Shown piece by piece: positions 31,839 to 38,842 of a stretch of DNA of 38,842 nucleotides. The translations under genes and the position numbers were made by a program. Below the pieces are notes generated by a model that saw only the letters and a program-made list of their open reading frames with translations, was not told where the DNA came from and searched no databases. The stretch spans positions 1 to 38,842 of the forward strand of contig JAQVXL010000015.1 of the NCBI GenBank assembly GCA_028709235.1, written 5' to 3'. Each line of letters starts with the position of its first letter. Within the stretch, counting starts at the first letter, position 1. The stretch is from Desulfotomaculaceae bacterium (lineage in GTDB: Bacteria; Bacillota; Desulfotomaculia; Desulfotomaculales; Pelotomaculaceae).

Positions 31839-32255
31839 ATGAAAAAATTCAAAATTAAAGTTAATGAAGAAATCTTTGAAGTAGAAGTTGAAGAAATCGG
31901 CGGCAGTCCGGCGGCAGCAGCGCCAGTAGCTCCCCCGACAGCTCCTGTAGCGGCACCCCCGCCGGCTCCGGCACCTGCTGCAACACCAGCCCCGGCAGCT
32001 CCGGCAGCGGCGGCACCCAAGCCAGCAGCAGGCGGTGGCGGTGGTGGCGCTCTGTGCGCCCCGATGCCCGGAACCGTACTTGATGTTAAAGTAAAAGTCG
32101 GTGATGCCGTCAATATTGGCGATGTTCTGTTAATCCTGGAAGCCATGAAAATGGAAAACGAACTTACCGCCGACAAGGCAGGCACAATTAAGGAAGTTAA
32201 GGTAACCAAGGGACAGGCTGTAAACGGTGGCGATGTCCTTATAGTGATTGGTTAA
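31839..32255 (+). CDS. Biotin carboxyl carrier subunit (1.3S / gamma)
   Basis: This 138-residue protein carries biotin on Lys104 in the E-A-M-K-M-E-N motif and shuttles the carboxyl group between the 5S and 12S subunits. Residues 1-20 are a small charged N-terminal segment (K-I-K-V-N-E-E-I-F-E-V) that normally docks to the complex. Residues 24-65 form a flexible Pro/Ala linker. Residues 70-138 are the biotinyl domain with A-P-M-P-G-T-V at its start. AGGAGGG precedes the ATG. The layout is typical of propionibacterial 1.3S and MmdC-like proteins. Confidence 0.95.
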   Translation: MKKFKIKVNEEIFEVEVEEIGGSPAAAAPVAPPTAPVAAPPPAPAPAATPAPAAPAAAAPKPAAGGGGGGALCAPMPGTVLDVKVKVGDAVNIGDVLLILEAMKMENELTADKAGTIKEVKVTKGQAVNGGDVLIVIG

Positions 32256-32264
32256 ATATAAAAA

Positions 32265-32322
32265 CCGGTGGGAGTTGGAAAAATCGGACTTCCACCGGAA
32301 ATGAACAACATTTTTTGTTCAT
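32265..32322 (+). other. Two consecutive hairpins before malate dehydrogenase
   Basis: CCGGTGGGAGT (32265-32275) folds with ACTTCCACCGG (32288-32298) into an 11-pair stem with one G-U pair. ATGAACAA (32301-32308) folds perfectly with TTGTTCAT (32315-32322), followed by A residues. Neither is followed by a T-run in the direction of transcription, so partial termination or RNA processing is more likely than full termination. Confidence 0.55.
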
Positions 32323-32333
32323 AAAAAAATTAG

Positions 32334-33281
<948 letters not shown>

Positions 33282-33318
33282 AAAAGTCCGGCTAGCGATA
33301 AAAGGGGAGGATAATAAG

Positions 33319-34719
33319 ATGGCAAAAGGACCAAAAGCTGTATTAATTACCGATACTACTTTCCGGGATGCCCACCAGTCCCTGTTGGCTACCCGAATGA
33401 AGACAGAGCATATGATTCCGATCGCGGAGAAACACGATGAGATTGGCTTCCATTCCATGGAAATGTGGGGCGGCGCGACTTTTGACACCTGCATGCGTTT
33501 CTGTGGTGATGATCCCTGGGAGCGGCTCAGGGTGATCAGGCGCCACCTGAAAAAAACCAAGACCCAGATGCTGCTGAGAGGCCAAAATATCGTCGGTTAC
33601 AGGAACTATGCCGACGATGTGCTAATCGAATTTATTAAAAAAGCGGTCTTTAACGGCATGGATATTTTCCGCTGTTTTGACGCTTTGAACGACTACCGCA
33701 ACCTGGAAGTCGCGATAAAAACCGTTCTTGAGGAAGGCGCACACGCCCAAGGCACAATTTGTTACGCGATCAGCCCTGTGCACACGGTTGAGCACTATGT
33801 CGATAAAGCTAGAGAACTTGAAAGTATGGGTGTTCAATCCATCTGCATCAAGGACATGGCTGGCATCATCGCTCCTTACATTGTCCATGACATAGTCAAA
33901 GGCATGAGGGACGCCGGGATCAAGGTTCCCATCCAGATCCACTGTCACTACACCAGCGGCATGGGTTCCATGGCTTACATGAAGGGTATTGAAGCTGGCG
34001 CTAACATCATTGACTGCGCTATATCACCAATGTCATCACAGACTTCACAGCCGTCAATCGAAGTAATGTGTTCAGCATTTGCAGGAACTGAATATGACAC
34101 TGGCTTAGATCTTGAGCCTATGATTGAACTGGCCGACTACTGGAAAGAAATCCGCCCGCTGTACGCATCCTTCGACTTGGCACAAAAATACCCCGACGCC
34201 GGTATCCTGGTATCTCAGGTGCCAGGCGGCATGATGTCCAACTTCCTGTCCCAGCTCCAGCAGGCCAATGCTCTGCACCGGCTGCCTGAAGTGCTAGCTG
34301 AGATGCCACGGGTGCAAGAAGATTTTGGCTGGCCGCCGCTGGTAACCCCGTCCAGTCAGATCGTAGGTTCACAGGCAGTGCTGAACGTCCTGATGGGACG
34401 CTATAAAATGAACACAAACGAAGTTAAGCAGTACATGCGCGGTTATTACGGACGGCCTCCGGCGCCGATTAACGAGGAGGCCCGCAAGATGATTATCGGC
34501 GATGAGCAGCCGATCACCTGCCGTCCGGCCGACATGCTTGAGCCCGAACTTCCGAAGGCCAAGGAAACTATCGCGTATGTAATGGAAAAGGAAGAAGACA
34601 TTATTTCCAACGCCATCTACCCGCAGGTAGCGCCAAAGTTCCTTGAGGAAAGAATGGCCAAGAAGCTTAAGGTAGATGTTGATCTCGCCAAACAGAGCAG
34701 CCAATACTATCCTGTATAG
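33319..34719 (+). CDS. Transcarboxylase 5S-type subunit (pyruvate/oxaloacetate carboxyltransferase)
   Basis: This 466-residue HMGL-like TIM-barrel protein takes the carboxyl group from oxaloacetate onto biotin, leaving pyruvate. Metal and substrate residues are in D-T-T-F-R-D-A-H-Q-S (residues 12-21), the carbamylated lysine is expected in S-I-C-I-K-D-M-A-G near residue 177, and two metal histidines are in I-H-C-H-Y-T-S-G near residue 211. The C-terminal third carries P-S-S-Q-I-V-G-S-Q-A and the conserved segment around Y-G-R-P-P-A-P-I. It has no biotinyl domain of its own, so it must use the separate carrier upstream. GGGGAGG precedes the ATG. Confidence 0.94.
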   Translation: MAKGPKAVLITDTTFRDAHQSLLATRMKTEHMIPIAEKHDEIGFHSMEMWGGATFDTCMRFCGDDPWERLRVIRRHLKKTKTQMLLRGQNIVGYRNYADDVLIEFIKKAVFNGMDIFRCFDALNDYRNLEVAIKTVLEEGAHAQGTICYAISPVHTVEHYVDKARELESMGVQSICIKDMAGIIAPYIVHDIVKGMRDAGIKVPIQIHCHYTSGMGSMAYMKGIEAGANIIDCAISPMSSQTSQPSIEVMCSAFAGTEYDTGLDLEPMIELADYWKEIRPLYASFDLAQKYPDAGILVSQVPGGMMSNFLSQLQQANALHRLPEVLAEMPRVQEDFGWPPLVTPSSQIVGSQAVLNVLMGRYKMNTNEVKQYMRGYYGRPPAPINEEARKMIIGDEQPITCRPADMLEPELPKAKETIAYVMEKEEDIISNAIYPQVAPKFLEERMAKKLKVDVDLAKQSSQYYPV

Positions 34720-34746
34720 TATAGGATGTAACTCATAATTCATCTC

Positions 34747-34775
34747 CGGGCCGGCGGTTTTCACCGCCCGGCCCG
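34747..34775 (+). other. GC-rich hairpin before the pyruvate:ferredoxin oxidoreductase gene
   Basis: CGGGCCGGCGG (34747-34757) folds with CCGCCCGGCCCG (34764-34775) around TTTTCA, with one bulged base. It is not followed by a T-run. It stands in the 105-base gap before nifJ and may act as a weak attenuator or as a transcript-stabilising 3' end for the upstream genes. Confidence 0.55.
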
Positions 34776-34824
34776 TTATGGTGAAATAAAAGGCTAACAG
34801 TATATAAGGAGGTTACACAAATAT

Positions 34825-37800
34825 ATGGCCAATAACAAGATGAAGACGATGGACGGCACCAAGGCAGCGGCATACGTATCGTATGCGTTTACTGAGTGCG
34901 CCTGCATTTTTCCCATCACTCCATCATCACCCATGGCGGAATACGTGGATGAGTGGAGCGCTCAAGGTAAAAAGAACATCTTCGGTCAAACCGTAAACGT
35001 TACTGAAATGCAATCAGAAGCCGGCGCTGCCGGGGCTTTGCACGGCGCGCTATCAGCAGGTGCGCTGTCAACCAGCTACACCGCTTCCCAGGGCTTGCTG
35101 CTGATGATCCCGAACATGTACAAAATAGCCGGTGAGCTCCTGCCGGGTGTACTGCACGTCACCGCCCGCAGTCTGGCGACCCACGCCCTGAACATTTTTG
35201 GCGACCATTCCGACGTTATGTCCACTGTACAGACCGGTTGGGCGATGCTGTGCACGAACAGTGTCCAGGAAATTATTGACCTTGCTCCTGTTGCCCACGC
35301 GGCCGCTATCAAGTCTAGGATACCTTTCCTGCACTTCTATGATGGATTCCGGACCTCGCACGAGCAGCAAAAAGTAGAAATGATCGAATATGAAGACTAT
35401 GAAAAGCTAATCGACATGGATGAAGTTAAGGCATTCCGCGACAGGAGCTTGAACCCGGACCGTCCGGTTACCAGAGGCTCGAACCAGAACCCGGACATTT
35501 TTTTCCAGGCTAGAGAGGCCTGTAGCCCGTTCTTTGAGCCAGTTGCAGACATAGTGGCAGATTATATGAAGCAAATAGGCAATATCTGCGGCAGGTATTA
35601 TAAGCCGTTTGATTATTATGGCGCGCCGGATGCTGAAAACATTATCATTGCCATGGGCTCCATCTGCGACGCAGCTGAAGAAACAATAAACTATCTTATG
35701 GCCAAGGGCGAGAAGGTCGGTATTATTAAGGTGCACCTGTACAGACCCTGGTCGCCTAAATACCTCTTTGCAGTGCTGCCCAAGACTGTGAAGAAGATTG
35801 CTGTCCTTGACAGAATTAAGACTCCCGGATGTCCCGGCGAACCTCTGTACATGGATGTCAAGAATACTTTCTACGATGCCGATATGAAGCCAATTATCGT
35901 AGGCGGCCGCTATGGCCTTGGTTCTAAGGACACTGTGCCCGCTGACATCGTAGCTGTATTTGAAAACCTGAAAGCTGATCAGCCGAAGAACAACTTTACC
36001 ATCAGTATCATAGATGACGTTTCCAATACCTCACTGCCGAGAGGCGAAGATATTGACGTTACTCCGGAAGGGACTATCCAGTGCAAATTCTGGGGACTTG
36101 GTTCCGACGGCACAGTAGGCGCCAACAAGCAGGCGGTAGAAATTATTGGTGACCACACCGGCCTTTACGCGCAAGCATATTTTGCCTATGACTCCAAAAA
36201 GTCCGGCGGTATCACCGTTTCTCACTTGCGTTTTGGCAAAAAGCCGATCAAAGCGCCATATCTGATTAACACGGCTGACTTCGTATCTTGCAGCAATCAG
36301 GCTTATGCCAACATGTATGATTTAACCGCTGGACTCAAGCCGGGCGGCGCTTTCCTCCTCAACTGCGTATGGACGCCGGAAGAACTGGATGAAAAACTGC
36401 CGGCCAAGATGAAGAGGTACATTGCTAAGAATAAGATTAACTTCTTTACCATAAATGCTGTGGAACTGGCAAGAGGAATTGGACTGGGCAACCGTACCAA
36501 TATGATCATGCAGTCCGCTTTCTTTAAACTGTCCAGAGTTATTCCTATCGACGAAGCTGTTGGCTACATGAAAGACCAGATCCAGAAATCCTATGGCAAA
36601 AAAGGTGAGAAAATCGTCAACATGAACAACGCCGCAGTTGACGCCGGTATCAACAACCTGGTAAAGATAGATGTACCGGCTGAATGGGCAAACGCACCTG
36701 ATGACGTTGTAAAAGATAAAAAGGATCCAGAATTCATTGAAAACATACTGCGTACGATGACCAGGCAAGAGGGAGACAGCCTGCCGGTCAGCGCCTTCAA
36801 GGGTGCAGAAGACGGCACCTTCCCGTCTGCCACATCAAAATTTGAAAAGCGTGGTGTAACAGCATTTGTGCCCAGGTGGATCAAGGAAAACTGCATCCAG
36901 TGCAACCAGTGCTCATTGGTATGCCCCCACGCTACCATCAGGCCGTTCTTATTAGACGAGGAAGAAGCTAATAGAGCTCCGAAAGAGTTTGAAACGCTGA
37001 AAGCTGTTGGCAAGCAACTGGCAGGACTGACCTACCGCATGCAGGTTTCACCACTTGACTGTATGGGCTGCGAACTCTGCGTCAATTGCTGCCCGTCCAA
37101 GGAGAAAGCCCTTGTGATGGAAAGCATTGAGAGCCAGGTTGACGTTGAAGCCGCCAACTGGGAATTCGCTACTACCGTTTCAATTAAAGACAACCTCTGG
37201 AACAAGTACAGTGTCAAGGGCAGCCAGTTCTGCCAGCCGTTATTTGAGTTCAACGGCGCCTGCGGCGGCTGCGGTGAAACACCATACATCAAACTTTTGA
37301 CTCAGCTTTACGGCGACAGGATGTTGATGGCCAACGCCACGGGATGCTCCTCTATTTATCCCGCTGCCGCACCGTCCATGGCATACTGCAAAAACGCTGA
37401 AGGCAAAGGTCCCGCCTGGTCCAACTCACTGTTTGAAGACAGCGCAGAATTTGGATTGGGATTATACCTTGGCGTCAAACAAATCAGAAATAAAATAGCT
37501 GATTTGGCACAAGAAGCTATGGCCCAGGACATTCCCGCTGAGACTAAAGAAGCCCTGCAGGGATGGTTGGACAACATGTTGCTTGGTGATGGCTCCAAGG
37601 AAGCCACATCCAAGCTCCTGCCTCTGCTTGAAGGAGCAGACAACCCGACTCTGAAACAAATCTATGACTTGAAAGATTTCCTCATCAAGAAGTCCAACTG
37701 GTCATTCGGCGGCGACGGCTGGGGCTATGACATCGGCTACGGCGGTCTTGACCACGTGCTGGCATCAGGCGAAGACATCAACATTCTGGTCTTAGACACT

Positions 37801-38334
37801 GAAGTCTATTCCAACACCGGCGGTCAGTCCTCCAAGGCCACTCCAACCGCTGCTATAGCTAAATTTGCCGCAGCCGGCAAGGAAACCAAGAAGAAAGATC
37901 TGGGCGCCATGGCCATGACCTACGGTTATGTCTATGTGGCGCAGGTGGCAATGGGTGCAGACCAGGCACAATGCGTCAAAGCTTTCAAAGAAGCTGAGGC
38001 GTATCCTGGCCCGTCCCTGATCATTGCTTACTCCTCCTGCATCAACCACGGGATTAACATGACCCGCAGCCAGCAAGAAATGGACAAAGCTGTCAAGAGC
38101 GGTTACTGGCATCTCTACAGGTACAATCCTGAGCTCAAGAAAGAGGGCAAGAACCCGTTTACTTTGGATTCCAAGGAACCTAACCTGGATCTGTTCAGAG
38201 AATTTATCATGGGTGAAGTTCGCTACAATTCCCTGGCGAAGCTCTTCCCGGCGACAGCGGAAGCGCTGTTCCAGAAGACACAGGCAGATGCCAAGGAAAG
38301 ATACGCATCTTATAAGCGCATGGCACAAAGTTAA
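34825..38334 (+). CDS. nifJ: Pyruvate:ferredoxin (flavodoxin) oxidoreductase, single-chain
   Basis: This 1169-residue homodimeric-type enzyme oxidises pyruvate to acetyl-CoA and CO2 with reduction of ferredoxin. Order of domains: pyrimidine-binding domain I with the F-T-E-C-A-C-I-F-P-I-T-P-S-S segment (residues 17-30); a transketolase-C-like domain with R-P-W-S-P-K near residue 308; the gamma domain from about 430; and a two-cluster ferredoxin domain with C-I-Q-C-N-Q-C starting at residue 690 and C-M-G-C-E-L-C at 746. The C-terminal TPP domain has G-A-C-G-G-C-G-E-T-P, G-D-G-W-G-Y-D-I-G and V-Y-S-N-T-G-G-Q-S-S. Length and motifs are complete. It disposes of the pyruvate released by the transcarboxylase. 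AAGGAGG precedes the ATG. Confidence 0.97.
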   Translation: MANNKMKTMDGTKAAAYVSYAFTECACIFPITPSSPMAEYVDEWSAQGKKNIFGQTVNVTEMQSEAGAAGALHGALSAGALSTSYTASQGLLLMIPNMYKIAGELLPGVLHVTARSLATHALNIFGDHSDVMSTVQTGWAMLCTNSVQEIIDLAPVAHAAAIKSRIPFLHFYDGFRTSHEQQKVEMIEYEDYEKLIDMDEVKAFRDRSLNPDRPVTRGSNQNPDIFFQAREACSPFFEPVADIVADYMKQIGNICGRYYKPFDYYGAPDAENIIIAMGSICDAAEETINYLMAKGEKVGIIKVHLYRPWSPKYLFAVLPKTVKKIAVLDRIKTPGCPGEPLYMDVKNTFYDADMKPIIVGGRYGLGSKDTVPADIVAVFENLKADQPKNNFTISIIDDVSNTSLPRGEDIDVTPEGTIQCKFWGLGSDGTVGANKQAVEIIGDHTGLYAQAYFAYDSKKSGGITVSHLRFGKKPIKAPYLINTADFVSCSNQAYANMYDLTAGLKPGGAFLLNCVWTPEELDEKLPAKMKRYIAKNKINFFTINAVELARGIGLGNRTNMIMQSAFFKLSRVIPIDEAVGYMKDQIQKSYGKKGEKIVNMNNAAVDAGINNLVKIDVPAEWANAPDDVVKDKKDPEFIENILRTMTRQEGDSLPVSAFKGAEDGTFPSATSKFEKRGVTAFVPRWIKENCIQCNQCSLVCPHATIRPFLLDEEEANRAPKEFETLKAVGKQLAGLTYRMQVSPLDCMGCELCVNCCPSKEKALVMESIESQVDVEAANWEFATTVSIKDNLWNKYSVKGSQFCQPLFEFNGACGGCGETPYIKLLTQLYGDRMLMANATGCSSIYPAAAPSMAYCKNAEGKGPAWSNSLFEDSAEFGLGLYLGVKQIRNKIADLAQEAMAQDIPAETKEALQGWLDNMLLGDGSKEATSKLLPLLEGADNPTLKQIYDLKDFLIKKSNWSFGGDGWGYDIGYGGLDHVLASGEDINILVLDTEVYSNTGGQSSKATPTAAIAKFAAAGKETKKKDLGAMAMTYGYVYVAQVAMGADQAQCVKAFKEAEAYPGPSLIIAYSSCINHGINMTRSQQEMDKAVKSGYWHLYRYNPELKKEGKNPFTLDSKEPNLDLFREFIMGEVRYNSLAKLFPATAEALFQKTQADAKERYASYKRMAQS

Positions 38335-38349
38335 TACTGTAAAGCGAGA

Positions 38350-38387
38350 AACAGCGGGGGCCTTGATGGCTCCCGCTGTTTATTTTA
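38350..38387 (+). terminator. Intrinsic terminator at the end of the propionate operon
   Basis: AACAGCGGGGGCC (38350-38362) pairs with GGCTCCCGCTGTT (38368-38380) over a five-base loop, with one G-U pair, followed by TATTTTA. This is the strongest terminator-like stem in the catabolic region and probably ends the whole unit. Confidence 0.8.
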
Positions 38388-38715
38388 GATGTGCCACTCA
38401 TGTCGACTAATTTAGCTTCAGTTGTAATTATTTTATTAATAATATAGTTCAACTTTGTTTTATATTTGAAATGAATTTTAGATATTAATATTTCCTAAGA
38501 GAACTTATACAGGCAATTTTAACTATTAGCAATATTTATTAAATACATATATTTGTTTTAATAATACTATCATATTTAGACTTTTCACAAAGATATTATT
38601 AATCTGTTTTTTCAGAGTATTACTACTTTTATCGATATGCTATATTTTATGTTACATTTTTTTAATATAATGTTATTCTATATATAAATAACAAATTATG
38701 CTTTTAAAATAAATA
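38388..38715. other. AT-rich intergenic region without a gene
   Basis: About 330 bases of very AT-rich sequence with runs such as TTTTTTTAATATAATG. I see no reading frame with a ribosome binding site and no RNA gene. Several TATAAT-like strings occur, as expected by chance in such sequence. Confidence 0.6.
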
Positions 38716-38717
38716 TT

Positions 38718-38842
38718 ACCGGCCAATATAAAATGAACACAAATGGCCATAAAAACTAGGCCACCTGCAACTGGTAGCGCAGGTAAAACAAGGCCCACTC
38801 CCTAAATGTATCTCTGGTGTGTGAGCAGCACCAAAACCAGAG
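38718..38842. mobile_element. Possible border of an IS21-type element (partial)
   Basis: Composition changes abruptly near 38718. The segment contains spaced GGCCA motifs (GGCCAATATAAAATGAACAC and GGCCATAAAAACTAGGCCAC), a pattern like the multiple end repeats of IS21-family elements. It also has two dyads, ACCTGC...GCAGGT and CTCTGGT...ACCAGAG, the second at the very edge. No transposase is visible because the window ends. This is a pattern-based guess. Confidence 0.3.

Overview
The window reads as a chromosomal segment of a Gram-positive, spore-forming anaerobe of the Pelotomaculum/Desulfotomaculum type (Peptococcaceae-like Firmicutes), most likely a syntrophic propionate oxidiser. Support comes from a complete methylmalonyl-CoA pathway operon, a large pyruvate:ferredoxin oxidoreductase, a SpoVK-type sporulation ATPase, the Firmicute order miaB-ricA-mutS...mutL...miaA-hfq-spoVK, strong AGGAGG ribosome binding sites and frequent TTG/GTG starts. 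The organism is inferred from gene content, not from a marker gene.

Layout. 1-469: the edge of an IS3-type element abuts a broken LarA-like gene. 470-4011: accessory genes (Asp23/Gls24 protein, CitE-like lyase, UspA, an unrecognised protein, a small membrane protein), with a roughly 500-base spacer holding a short frameshifted reading frame and an 18-bp tandem repeat. 4204-17994: an almost continuous plus-strand housekeeping block: miaB, ricA/ymcA-like, mutS, hydantoinase/oxoprolinase, histone-deacetylase-like protein, mutL, RsmJ-like methyltransferase, miaA, hfq, spoVK-like, methionine gamma-lyase-like. 18075-21284: a LysR regulator converges on lexA. The 3' end of lexA carries a 1.36-kb decayed IS1634-like element flanked by identical 85-87 bp direct repeats. 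The repeat restores the lexA end, so lexA is intact.

21386-38334: the catabolic region. A sigma-54 activator with a Rossmann-like N-terminus, a PAS domain, an AAA+ domain and an HTH lies upstream of a near-perfect -24/-12 promoter (23317-23332). It is followed by fumarase alpha/beta, succinyl-CoA synthetase beta/alpha, methylmalonyl-CoA mutase large and cobalamin subunits, methylmalonyl-CoA epimerase, carboxyltransferase (12S), a 65-residue subunit, biotin carrier (1.3S), malate dehydrogenase, the 5S carboxyltransferase and pyruvate:ferredoxin oxidoreductase. In the oxidative direction propionyl-CoA is carboxylated with the carboxyl group of oxaloacetate, giving methylmalonyl-CoA and pyruvate. 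Methylmalonyl-CoA is epimerised and rearranged to succinyl-CoA, which yields ATP and succinate. Fumarate (from a succinate dehydrogenase not in this window) goes to malate and oxaloacetate. Pyruvate is oxidised to acetyl-CoA with reduced ferredoxin. The last 450 bases are very AT-rich and end in what may be the border of an IS21-type element.

I found no rRNA, tRNA, CRISPR array or recognisable defence or secondary-metabolite system. The most noteworthy items are the lexA/IS structure, the sigma-54 circuit of the propionate operon, a probable ATT start codon on the first operon gene, and short reading frames and hairpins between operon genes.
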